Origin: Andrena cerasifolii
Lineage: Eukaryota > Arthropoda > Insecta > Hymenoptera > Andrenidae
Direction: 5' to 3'
Length of the DNA: 64,000 nucleotides
Assembly: GCF_050908995.1 (NCBI RefSeq)
Contig: NC_135118.1
Coordinates: 1,302,001 to 1,366,000, forward strand
In this document: positions 53,952 to 64,000 of the stretch, in pieces
Layout of the letters: every line of letters begins with the position of its first letter
How positions within the stretch are numbered: position 1 is the first letter of the stretch
Notes under the pieces: generated by a model
Seen by the model: the letters and a program-made list of their open reading frames with translations, nothing else
Databases searched by the model: none
What the model was told of the DNA's origin: nothing
Position numbers and translations under genes: made by a program

Positions 53952-55098
53952 TCGTTGTCTGCATGTAAAGAGTTAATAATCACTAACACGTGGTACATAC
54001 ATAGAAATAAGAAAAACATACAGCAGAAAAGAAAACCAAAGCATAGTAAAAGAAGATATACAGTAAAATCTCGATGTAAGCGAAAGCCTCGGAACGATAC
54101 CCGTGTACATGTGAGACAATACTAACGCAATCAAAATTTAAGATTTGTATTTTTGGTTTCATTTTCATGAAACTTCTACCAACATGTTTGTCAGAATCTC
54201 CTAATTAAAATGATACCAAAAACAACATAAATCGGACAACTTTTACTTATCGTGAATACGAATCGTTTATATTTATATAATTATCCAAACCATATCGTGT
54301 TTGGTGTCATTTTAATCAGAAAATCCTCACAAATATGTTGGTAAATAATTTATAAAAAAGAACCAAAAATAAAATACTTTTAATTGTGAACCTCTTTTGT
54401 ATCGGTGTTGTCTCTCACCGATTTTTAATTTCGGATCGGGTTATACGATCGGCCCTCGAGCCATATTACACGTTTCACTGGTTCCAAGAGGGAACACTCC
54501 AACTAGGGGTGATATAAATTAACACCAATCATATATAGTCAAAATTTTGAACCCTAATCGAGATGTTACTGTGGTTCTTATATTTTTAGAAGTTTGTCGA
54601 TAGCCTCGAACGTAGGAGAAGAGAGCGAGTGGAAAAAAGGACTGCCGATTGTCTCCAACTTTTTCATTCGCTATACTTCTCTGCGGCCGAAACATATTAC
54701 CACTAAATAAGTGTTATTCAAATTATACCGTGTTTGGTGTCATTTATCATTAGAGAAACATGACAAATGTTACGATGCTATATTCATGAAAATATTGTTA
54801 TTGCATTACTGTGAAGTGTGAATATCATTCTAATATATCTTCGTGATACGAAGAGGGACGTAGTGTGATACAAATGTTCCTCTTAGACAACGTGATTCCC
54901 TCGCTACGCAACCGAAGGACATGCAGTTTTGGCCCGTTTTCTTTTTACACGCACACATCTGCACAACCGTCTCCGCTACTCGCAAGCAAAGGCAGTCACA
55001 AGCAGCATGTCTACGCTGCGATACACGGCTGTGTGTGTATGCAGGCACGCGTGCACTTGACTGCGTGTGAAAAGTATACTTTTCGCATTTCAATCCTG
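53952..55098. other. No gene seen; short relics
   Basis: AT-rich; contains ATATCGTGTTTGGTGTCATTT near 54291 and TACCGTGTTTGGTGTCATTT near 54724, two direct copies of a motif related to ACACGGTATAAATCGAATT near 59675 and 63674. Confidence 0.5.
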
Positions 55099-56655
55099 GG
55101 TCATTCCACGCGAAATCGGAAACTTTTTGGAGTGACATTTCGGATGTGGCTCAAATTTGAATATGTTGTAGTCTTTCAAAATGTATAAACATATCTCGAA
55201 GGACTTTTGAAAATTTTGAAAAATGTAGATTTTACAGCTGTTTGAAGGTAAGTGCTAACTTTTTTTCAATAAATTATAACTATGGAAGTAGTAAACGGGT
55301 GGAGATGAGGTTTACGGTGATCTGTAGAGATCACATTAATGTTTTAAGAAAAAATTATTTCTGTTTTAAAAAAATAAAATTTGGTCCATTTTTGTGTAAT
55401 TATTATGAACAAATGCAGTTTTTTAACATCGGGCGCGATTTTAAAAATCTGAAAAAATCAGACTATAGATATATTCCTCCCCTTCATGGTCTAATTGTCA
55501 AAAATATGGACATTTTAAAATTGACCCTGTAAAAATTGCCGAAAATTGACGCTGCGTCAAATCACACCGGCCAAGCGGCTATATCTGCTATGCTTATACA
55601 GTGTCCACGAATATGGTAAGTATTTGAAAAAAATTGAAGAAGCAAAAGTTTTACTGTTTTTTATACACAACATAATACGGTAACTCAATTTTGGGTGTTC
55701 GCAATATTTTCCTTGAAAGGAGGGTGACTTTTAGTTTTTTAAATGGAATGCTATACATTTGATTACCCAATATGAAAGCGACTGTCCAGACAAATTCAAC
55801 CATATGGTATACTATGACCTCGAAGGCCACACAAGGTTAGGAATGAAGTAAATATATTGAACTATCTATCTAGTAGATTGAGTTTCTTTCTTTCATTCCT
55901 AACCTTGTGTGGCCTTGAAGATCATAGTATACCATATGGTTGAATTTGTCTTGATAGTCGCTTTCATATTGGGTAATCAAATATATAGCATTCCATTTAA
56001 AAAACTAAAAGTCACCCTCGTTTCAAGGAAAATATCGCGAACACCAAAAATTCAGATACCGTATTATGTTGGATATAAAAAACAGTAAGAGTTTTCCTCC
56101 TTCAGTTTTTTTTCTTCAAATAATTACCAATTTCGAAAATCCTGTATAAGAATATCAGGTATAGCCGCTTGGCCACTGCGAGTACCGCGATGCTGGGAGA
56201 CGCAGCGTCAACTTTCGGCAATTTTTACAAGGCTAATTTTAAAATGCCCATAATTTGACAATTAGACCATAAAGGGGAAGGATAGAACTAAATTTTGTTT
56301 TTTTCTTCAGATTTTTAAAATCGCGCCCGTTGTTAAAAAACTGCATTTGTTTAAAATAATTGCACAAAAATGGTTAAAAAAAATTTGTTTCTGAAACTGA
56401 AATAATTTTTTCTTAAAACTTCAATGTCTTCTCTACAAATCGCCGTAAACCTCATCTCCAAACGTTTACTACTACCATAGTTATAATTTATTGAAAAAAA
56501 GGTAGCACTTACCTTCAAACAGCTGTAAAATCTACATTTTTAAAAAATTTCAAAAATCCTTCGAGATATGTGTATACATCCCTAAAGACTACAACATATT
56601 CAAATTTGAGCCATATCGGAAATATTACTCCAAAATGTGCCCGATTTCGCGTGGA
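55099..56655. mobile_element. Fold-back family D: 1.56-kb palindrome
   Basis: The left end GGTCATTCCACGCGAAATCG and right end CGATTTCGCGTGG-type complement bound arms of about 750 bp each, meeting at a loop of about 35 bp at 55853-55888. CATATGGTATACTATGA-type blocks near the centre match closely. No transposase. The GTCATTCCACG terminus recurs near 29961. Confidence 0.9.
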
Positions 56656-56930
56656 TAAAAGTTACGAATAAAATGAAGTTATTCGAGAAAAACGAATGAA
56701 AGTTTTTTCGAATAAGAATTTATTGGAATAAATCGTCAAATAAAAAATGAGCGCTAAACAGGCAATCTGCTAAAATATTAATTAAAAAACGTGGGGTTTC
56801 TCAGAATGCAGAAAGCGAAAATGAACTGTGTTTTGTAGAGAAAAATTATTTATAACCACGTTATTTAGAATGAATTACACATTTTAGCTTCTAACATCAC
56901 CTTTTTTGGCGATAGAATTATTTCAATTAC

Positions 56931-58905
56931 AGTATTCCCTCGTTAGCGCCTCGATTTTGTGTACACGATACCGATTTTTCGCTATCCCCACCACTTTTGT
57001 CTCACTCTTGTCCGGCGAAAGCGAGAGCGAGATGGAACGAGAGCGAGCCAGGGGGGCTAAGCTTCCCTCTTACGAAAGTTGAAGCAGAGTTTGTAGTGCC
57101 TCCTACCAATGAGGTGCGTACTAAACTGTAAATGTGTGAATTGGGACGTATGTGTATGTGTATACGTGTAATGCACCGTTTACTTTATAACCTGTCCACG
57201 GATCGTCGCGCCAGCGACACGTATGCAGCAGATAGAAGGATAAACATTGAAATTGAATATTTCTTCTTTTCTTAGGAAAAGAAAATATATTCAATTTCTT
57301 TGTATATCCTTCTATCTGCTGCATACGCGTCACTGACGCGACAATCCATGGTCAGACGGCATTAGAAAGGGTAAACCAGGGAAAGTGAGGACACTTCCTC
57401 GTGTCTGCGCCAAACATTTCTAAATGACGACGGTCGTCATGGTAACATTTCACCAACGTCGAAAGGTTGCGTGTTGTGCTCACTGATACACGTAGGTATG
57501 TGTGTGTGATATACCTAGCGCCTCCTACCAATGCGGTGCTAACTAAACGGGAAAACTTCAGCCAAACAAAGACGGCTTGGCCCCCCTGGAGCGAGCGAGA
57601 GGCACTGAAAGCGAGCGAGGACGGTACGAGACAGACGATGCGTTCATGTTTTGTCTCGCTCCGTCTTTTGTACGCTTGACACTCTGTCCTTTGCGTGCGC
57701 GATGGTCGCAAGCGCGTATCGTGGGCACGAAACAGCTTCGCAAAATCTTGAAGCAGACCCGGCTCAAGTCTTTCTTGCGCCCTAGGCGAACTTGTCAAAT
57801 TGCGCCCTTTATTATAATACATTTATTTGAGTTTATTGATGACCTTACTCTGATTTTTTATTCGTAGTTTAAAACAGTTGCAGTGCAATTTGTAATATTT
57901 TAATTTAAAGTATATTTTCAACAATAACAGCAAGGAAAATACAATTATGCACCTCTTGTCGACTTTCGGCTCTAGGCAGTGGCCTATATTTTGCTTATAG
58001 GGACAAGCTAAGCTTACAGGCAGAGATCATTATGTACATAGCCAAAGAAAGTACATATATAACGGCGTCTTAGACTAAATAAATCATTTATACTTTTGAA
58101 AAATGAAATTCTAATATTTTCTATTTTATGTATATATTTGTAACAACTATGCCAAATTTCCTAAATGAAAGAAAAGTCAATCTCGACGACCTTCGTACAA
58201 TTGTATATATCAGCAACCAAGCAACAATTCATGCGCAGTTGCAGCACATACATAATTGTACGAAGGACGTCGAAATTGGCCTTCCTTTCGTTTAGGAAAT
58301 TTGACCTAGTTATTACAAATCTGTACATAAAATCGAAAATATTAGAATTTCATTTTTCAAAAGTATAAATGATTTATTTAGTCTAAGACGCGTTATATAT
58401 GTACTTTCTTTGGCTTTGTAGATACTGATCTCTGCCTGTAAGCTTGGCTTGTCCCTATAAGCAAAATTAGGCCACTGCCTAGGGCGGAAAGTCGACGAGA
58501 GGTGCATAATGGTATTTTCATTGCTGGTATTATTGAAAATATACTTTAAAATCAAATATTACAAATTGCACTGCAACTGTTTTAAACTACGAATAAAAAT
58601 TCAGAGTATGGTCATCAATAAACTCAAATAAATGTATTATAATAAAGGGCGCAATTTGACAAGTCCGCCTAGGGCGCAAGAAAGACTTGAACCGGGTCTG
58701 TGTCAAGATTTTGCGAAGCTGTTTCGTGCCCACGATACGCGCTTGCGACCATCGCGCACGCTCGCCGCGCACGCAGTGGTCCATCTCGCTCCCCCCTCAC
58801 GCCACAAAGAAGAGAGAAACGAACACTCGGAATTAGGGTTCTGTTCACGATACCGACTCAACGCCGGTCCCGACCAGCGAGCCGCTAACGAGGAAATACT
58901 GTATG
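56931..58905. mobile_element. Fold-back family E: nested palindrome with TACAGTATT ends
   Basis: The outer ends are ACAGTATTCCCTCGTTAGCG and CGCTAACGAGGAAATACTGT, bordered by TA as in Tc1/mariner elements. Inside is a palindrome (about 57690-58770) with a short loop at about 58205-58260, plus an insertion on the left (57130-57560) holding a separate hairpin. The direct repeat GCCTCCTACCAATG at 57099 and 57517 flanks this inner part. Confidence 0.82.
57191..57357. mobile_element. Small hairpin MITE inside family E
   Basis: CGTATGCAGCAGATAGAAGG on the left pairs with CCTTCTATCTGCTGCATACG on the right; the stem continues inward (TTGAAATTGAATAT) and outward (GTCGCG) around a loop near 57270. Confidence 0.8.
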
Positions 58906-58909
58906 TTTA

Positions 58910-59926
58910 AAAATTATGGAGAGTTGCAAATATTTGCCGCTATTACTTTTGAATATGTACTCTATAAGGCAAATAGAACAAATAGCACACAACTTTTCAG
59001 GTTCGACGAGGTTCCTGGATATCTAGAGCTTTTCCAACGAAAGTTATTGAAAAATTCCATCATTTTTATGATTATATTTTAATTCTGTTCGTTGGAAATT
59101 AAAATACTCATGTTTGAACTTGATTTGTACCTCTGCAATCCATTATTCAAAATACTAACAATTCGCGATACAATTGAGCACTTTTGATATATAGCTTATA
59201 GTAAAGCCAACTCGCCGTCTGACTTCACCTGCAGACTGGGCTTTTCAATGAGACAATTTCGCTAAAGGTACACATATGGACGTACATATTGCGGTCAAAA
59301 ACCCACAAAAGAAGAAGCAATGTGTACATATTTCGTATTCAACAAGTAACTACATATGCTCAACATCGAATTGCTAAGCATCGATGACTGTTGCTAATTT
59401 TAAACATTATCTTCTACATCACAGAAATAAAATCGGAATTACATTTTTTATCCATTGAAAACTACGTACAACGATTGAAATAATCACAAATGCATTATAA
59501 AGGAAGCATATCTAATGAAACGCGTATATGTAGTTTGAACGTTTTATAATAACAAAACGCATATAGTTTGTATAACATATATAACGAAATTTAAAATTTC
59601 TGCATTCCGTCTCATCGGCTCGAAAGTTTCAGGAACGTACTGCTCACAGTTTTCACATAAAAATGAATCCAAACACGGTATAAATCGAATTATTAATTAA
59701 TTATACAATGATGAACGTACGAATGGGAACGAGTGGTGCAAGCGGGGTATAATAATGGCATGTGTTGCGGTGCGCGTAGCATAGAATATGTGTACGTAAA
59801 GTGTCAAAGATAGTATACGTATTTGAAGAATATGAATAATACTGTATTATATACAGCAAAATACCGTGCTGCTACTACTACATCACAAACTGTAACTTCA
59901 TAATAATCTGTACCATAACACGTAAC
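58910..59926. other. No gene seen
   Basis: AT-rich, possibly unique intron or intergenic DNA with ACACGGTATAAATCGAATT at about 59675. Confidence 0.5.
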
Positions 59927-59934
59927 TTACCTTT

Positions 59935-60073
59935 CTCGATACTTTCTATTTTTCGACAAACGCTTTGTAAATAACTTGGGCTGCTTCCTTTTTGTACCAT
60001 CCTCCAAATAGCGTTTATTTCTTGCATCTGCGGCTTCCTTCTTTAATTCCATGGCTATGGAATGATCACACAT
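59935..60073 (-). CDS. Weak candidate: small basic exon ending in a good splice donor
   Basis: From the ATG at 60073 the minus frame reads MCDHSIAMELKKEAADARNK then a strongly basic stretch (KRKQPKLFTKRLSKNRKYRE) and meets AAAG/GTAAGT, a near-consensus 5' splice site. Upstream in frame there is a hydrophobic run (AWFVIVVLIS) like a signal peptide, but no ATG precedes it before a stop, so that part would need a spliced start. No family recognised. Could be chance. Confidence 0.22.
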
Positions 60074-60350
60074 ACTTATCAACACTACGATAACGAACCA
60101 CGCAGGAATGGAACAATTCACAAATTATGAATATTCCATATGTATCAATATCTGCGCAGTAAATAAAACCCCGATTGCTTTCTGCGTCTTCAACGTAGTG
60201 CAAGCGGCAGAAAACTGATCAGCTAGCATTGTCGCTGCATTAGTTACAGATGCTGAGAAGCAGAACAAAAGATAGTGTGAAAAGGACGGGTATATGCGTT
60301 CTATTCCTCTCTTTCCCATTAGGATTGGTGTATGCTGATGCATTTACATA

Positions 60351-61416
60351 CAGGGTGTCCCACTAAGGAGTGGACAGCGCGATATCTCTTAAAGTATTGT
60401 CGATAAAAATATAAAAAAAATAGGGAATTGCATGGTTCGAGGGGGCCCATTTATTAGCGCGAACGAATTTTGTTTTCGATTATTATTTTAAAAGATACGA
60501 TGGTCAAGTTCGGTTTTTCAAATGGAACTATTTTTTTTGAACACCTGAGTTGATAGTGCGTTCCAAGACAAATTCAATAAGCTTTAATGTATACACTTTA
60601 TTTCCACTGGTTTTTAAGATATTGCGCTTGCAAAATTACTGATTTTCACTGGAAGAAAACCCTCTGGAATAGGAAGGACCGGGGTCGGTCTTACTGGCGC
60701 TACGGGTGGCATTGCCTGTTGAAACTGATACCTACCTGCCAAAGGTCTACGACAGGGTTCGCAGGCCCAAAAGCTGGACAATTCTTTTCCGTCAGAAATG
60801 CTACTTAGGTAGGTACATCTGCGGTATCGAGAAGCGCATCGTTACTTTTATTTCGCACTTGCTTCTACGCTCGGATGGCCGGTTCTTTTGGGAGGGATGC
60901 AAGTTGGATTGGTTAGGTTAGGAGGAGTGAAAGTTGCTAGACTAAATTTCAACCATAGGGAGCAGATTGTGTCAAAAGAAAAGAATTGTCCAGCCTTTGG
61001 GCCTGCCATTTCTGGCGTAGACCTTTGACAGGTAAGTATCCATTTCAACAGGCAGTGCCACCCGTGGCGCCAGTAAGACCGCCCCCGGTTTTTGCCATTC
61101 CAGAGGGGTTTCTTGCAGTGAAAATCAGTAAATTTGCAAGCGCAATATCTTAAAAACCAGTGGAAATAAAGTGTATACATTAAAGCTTATTGAATTTGTC
61201 TTGGAACGCACTATCAACTCAGGTCTTCAAAAAAAATAGTTCCATTTGAAAAACCGAACTAGACCATCGTATCTTTTAAAATAATAATCGAAAACAAAAT
61301 TCGTTCGCGCTAATAAATGGGCCCCCTCGAACCATGCAATTCCCTATTTTTTTTATATTTTTATCGACAATACTTTAAGAGATATCGCGCTGTCCACTCC
61401 TTAGTGGGACACCCTG
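60351..61416. mobile_element. Fold-back family A, copy 3 (1066 bp)
   Basis: CAGGGTGTCCCACTAAGGAG ends and TA borders identical to copy 1. The right arm lacks about 120 bp next to the loop: the junction after AGCAGATTGTGTCA goes straight to AAAGAATTGTCCAGCC. The arms differ slightly from each other (GGGGTCGG against GGGGGCGG), so they evolve separately. Confidence 0.92.
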
Positions 61417-62115
61417 TAGAGTATGTACTTCCGGGAATACTTTTGGATTGCAGAAATGTACCCAAGAAAGAATTTTGGATTATCCGATGCATATACTTTT
61501 GACGTATCACCTTTGCGCATTTGAACTTTTACGCGGGCCGAGATGTGTCACTCGGTCCTTGGTGCAAGTGAAATACAAAATATTGAGTGAGTGAGAAGGA
61601 CAGTTTGGGTCCAGCCCAGCGGTTTCAGGAAAGAATCGCAAATTGTGTAGTAGGATCACTTACAGGAGTGTTGGTAATGTGTGCGTGAATCGCGCCAGCA
61701 ATTGTTTTCTGGCAACGCTGACCCTCGAGGCCAACAAAGCCTCGATCGTCAGAAGCACGCGTAACTGTCGACGAGTAAAGATCGTAAGTACCTTCACGCT
61801 TCTTACACCTGCCCTTTTCACTATACGTGCCTGTTATTATGAAAGTGGTCTAAATTCAAAGTTTTCATTTACATTTTACTTATTTTTTACGTATTATATC
61901 AACATGATACATAATAAACGTGAAGTTCAATTTCTTTCTTTTTCGACTGACGCCATTTTCATACTAACTGACCCACTTCTACATTTTACTTCCAACCCAA
62001 GACTGTATTTAAACAAAGTCCGGGTGAAGTTTCATTACCGTCATAGTATTGTTGTAATTTTTTGTGTAAAATCTATCGTGTGAACTGTGATTGTTTGAGT
62101 GTCCGCGTGTTTCTC
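61417..62115. other. No gene seen; one arm of the 5.8-kb hairpin repeat
   Basis: ACAGGAGTGTTGGTAATGTG near 61664 followed by TGCGTGAATCGC matches the hairpin at 5791-5878. A 146-codon frame (61643-62083) reads through it and is not convincing. Confidence 0.5.
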
Positions 62116-62432
62116 AAGCTGCGTATCGCCATTGCCAGGCTGCCTCGCATGACACACCTCGCGGAGTGGACAGTCTAGAGACTACCTCGACCATGTTTAT
62201 TTTACGAGGCATCAGCAGTCGATTTTTCGACGTGCTCAAAGGTGCCTCGCAGCCCCATGACCAAAAATCGCATGGCTCGGGCGACGCAAATATCATGCTG
62301 GAGGTAGCGAGAGACTGTCGCACGCGCCTCCCACGCAAAGTGATCATGATCGAGGTAGTCTCCAGACTCTCCACTCCGCGAAGCGTGCCTCGCGCGGCAG
62401 CCTCGCAATGTCGATATGCAGCTTCACGCTCA
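62116..62432. repeat. 315-bp inverted repeat with 85-bp arms
   Basis: CTGCGTATCGCCATTGCC and the GCGGAGTGGACAGTCTAGAG block on the left pair with CTCCAGACTCTCCACTCCGC and GTCGATATGCAGC on the right. Frames of over 110 codons are open on both strands because of the symmetry. Confidence 0.85.
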
Positions 62433-62461
62433 GAGATTCGTGTATTCATTCTCATGTAGAC

Positions 62462-62740
62462 CAGAGATGGGCAAAGATAATATCTAGATATACTCGAATA
62501 AAAGATACTTTACGTTTATTCGTTATTCGCAGCTTTGAATAACACGATTTATCTTTATCCTTAATTTATTCAAAGTGAATTTATTCGACGGGTGAAAGAT
62601 AATTTTTTTATTCGAAGTGAATTTAGTCGAAAGATAATTTCTGTCTTCGAGGATCTTTTATTCGAACTGTCGAATAAGGTTTTCATCTTTGTCCGTAGTT
62701 TGTTCGACTTTTATTCGAAGACTTCGAATAACTTTTGATG
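62462..62740 (+). mobile_element. hAT-like end with repeated TTATTCGAA motif
   Basis: CAGAGATGGGCAAAGATAAT at 62462 matches the terminal pattern of many insect hAT elements. It is followed by about ten TTATTCGAA/TTCGAATAA variants up to 62735. The other end was not found. Confidence 0.5.
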
Positions 62741-62924
62741 CGCGATCTCGCCCATCGACCGATCTTCGACGCTGGGTCGCGACCGCGTGATCCGCGTTCT
62801 TTTGTCTCGCGACTTCGTCGAAAACGCAACGCCGCACGTCCAACAATGCCGTTTCGTACGGACCCGTCGGTGATCACCACGCGGCGATGCCGCGTCTCTT
62901 ACATAATACAAATTATTTCAGTTA

Positions 62925-63118
62925 AAGAAGACAAATTTTTTACCATTGATTTTGCAATTGTTCTGAATAACTACAATTTCATAGTAGCACGGCGTTACTG
63001 AAAAATTTGAAAAAAAAATGTGGATATAGTCCTATTGGTCTTATTTACGGACAAGTTTTCAGACATACGGACACTATAAAACTGGCCACATCGAATTTAA
63101 TTGAATGTAACGGTATAC
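62925..63118 (+). repeat. Relic of fold-back family D
   Basis: Shares AATTGTTCT(C/G), GCAATT, GGATATAG, TTTACGGACA and AATTGAAT landmarks with 6400-6575. Confidence 0.6.
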
Positions 63119-63125
63119 GTACAGT

Positions 63126-63640
63126 ATACAGTCAGTCACGAAAGTCTTCGTACACTTGCAAAATTTAAAACATTTAAAGCAAAAAGAAACGCAAAAAGAA
63201 GCAAGGGTTTGGAGTATATTTCAGATATTAACTGATTTATTAGTTAAAATTAAACAAATTATGTAAAGATGACGATGTATTTTACATTTGTTTCCACGAA
63301 AATATAAATAGACCGATAGTACGATTTTACATTTACGAAAATCCGCATACAGTTAGCATCGGTAATTTGGGTATATTAAACTGAATAAAATTTGTTATGA
63401 TAATAATTACAAGAATAATAATCAAATTTTGTTTTACAAAAGATATTGTGATTTTGTGTTTCCGTTTATTTGCATTTTCTAGTAAACAAATGTAAGAAAC
63501 ATCGTCAGTTTTTCACAATCTATCTAAAGTTAACCAATAAATAAATTAATGCCCATCAAACTTCCAAAACCCTAGCTTTTTTATAGTATTCGAAATTTTT
63601 CCGACGAAGAGTTTTCCGACTTTTAGAATTTATGGATTGT
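63126..63640 (+). mobile_element. Possible Tc1/mariner end
   Basis: ACAGTCAGTCACGAAAGTCT then TCGTACACTTG resembles the terminal repeat of Tc1/mariner MITEs; the AT-rich stretch after it has no frame. The second end is not recognised. Confidence 0.4.
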
Positions 63641-63667
63641 TAATAAACTTGCGAGATCCATTCGATT

Positions 63668-63790
63668 GAAAAGAGTTCAAACACGGTATAAATTGGATTA
63701 TTTCTAGAACTATAAATAATTAAATATGAATGTAACATTTCTAATGTAATAATGCTAAACATAATCCGATTTATATCGTGTTTAAATTCA
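63668..63790. repeat. Hairpin with ACACGGTATAAAT ends
   Basis: CAAACACGGTATAAATTGG and CCGATTTATATCGTGTTT form inverted arms around about 80 bp of AT-rich DNA; related single motifs occur near 54291 and 59675. Confidence 0.7.
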
Positions 63791-64000
63791 GTTCCATCTA
63801 AAAAATCTCAACAGTACCTATGTTACTGAAACGTTCATGCCGATACAATAGAAAATGTGAAAGTGTTACATACATCCTATTAATATAAATATAATCCAGC
63901 GCAAGCAAGATTGTATGGCTCTCCAGCCGAGGCTCGAATCAAAATCAAAAGCCGCCGCCGAATAGCTCAAGTCCTCAGGCTGAGAACCTCAGCTCGAGGC

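Noticed and set aside
61643..62083. 146-codon plus-strand ORF
   Set aside because: Runs through a dispersed repeat arm and AT-rich DNA without recognisable domains.
63890..64000. GC-rich end of the window as a tRNA gene
   Set aside because: No consistent cloverleaf with A and B boxes could be drawn.

Overview
The window is animal (insect) DNA. It has no prokaryotic operons, one exon with GT-AG splice borders, an AT-rich background, and a mosaic of insect-type transposable elements: Ty3/gypsy, jockey/CR1-like and R1-like LINEs, Tc1/mariner, pogo, Mutator, Helitron-type helicase, Transib-like and many fold-back/MITE elements. The element types (DUF4817-type transposases, TACAGGGTGTCCC termini) suggest Hymenoptera such as ants, but that is inference. 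The only confident host coding sequence is one internal exon of a wech/TRIM71 (lin-41)-type NHL-repeat gene at 24396-24956 (+). Nearly everything else is mobile DNA or its debris.

Left part (1-24 kb): an uninterrupted Ty3/gypsy gag-pol frame with its 5' LTR (minus strand, cut by the window edge, 1-3187); a seven-unit 128-bp tandem array (4.49-5.37 kb); a decayed PIF1-like helicase followed by a USP-like protease fragment (7.8-9.5 kb, minus); a fold-back element (12.6-13.8 kb); a dead LINE reverse transcriptase (15.1-16.4 kb, minus); and a dead second gypsy (about 16.39-20.47 kb). The gag of that second gypsy is split by a 1064-bp Transib-like element with an exact 5-bp target duplication and ends that look like V(D)J recombination signals with 12- and 23-bp spacers. 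A 2.4-kb Tc1-type fold-back ends just before the host exon.

Middle part (25-44 kb): concentric inverted repeats (25.8-29.6 kb, three nested layers); a 2.8-kb near-perfect palindrome carrying a DUF4817-type transposase N-terminus on each arm, itself nested in another inverted-repeat element (31.2-34.6 kb); a DDE transposase fragment of the same general type with a mutated second catalytic Asp (36.7-37.3 kb); a half palindrome (37.5-39.2 kb); small GCCGGAT-ended MITEs; an R1-like RT fragment; and a second Tc1-type fold-back that still holds the transposase N-terminus.

Right part (44-64 kb): the 5' part of a LINE (PHD-like ORF1 and endonuclease, minus); an apparently complete pogo/Tigger transposon with TA duplications and a 601-codon transposase ending in a PHD finger (47976-50463); a 69-bp tandem array with an alternating two-unit pattern (50.69-51.23 kb) directly downstream of a Mutator-like transposase plus YqaJ exonuclease gene that carries frameshifts and a nonsense codon (51.2-54.0 kb, minus); and several further palindromic elements (55.1-56.7, 56.9-58.9, 60.35-61.4, 62.1-62.4 kb). 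Some of these repeats recur at distant places in the window, so it records many rounds of insertion and nesting around one host intron/exon.
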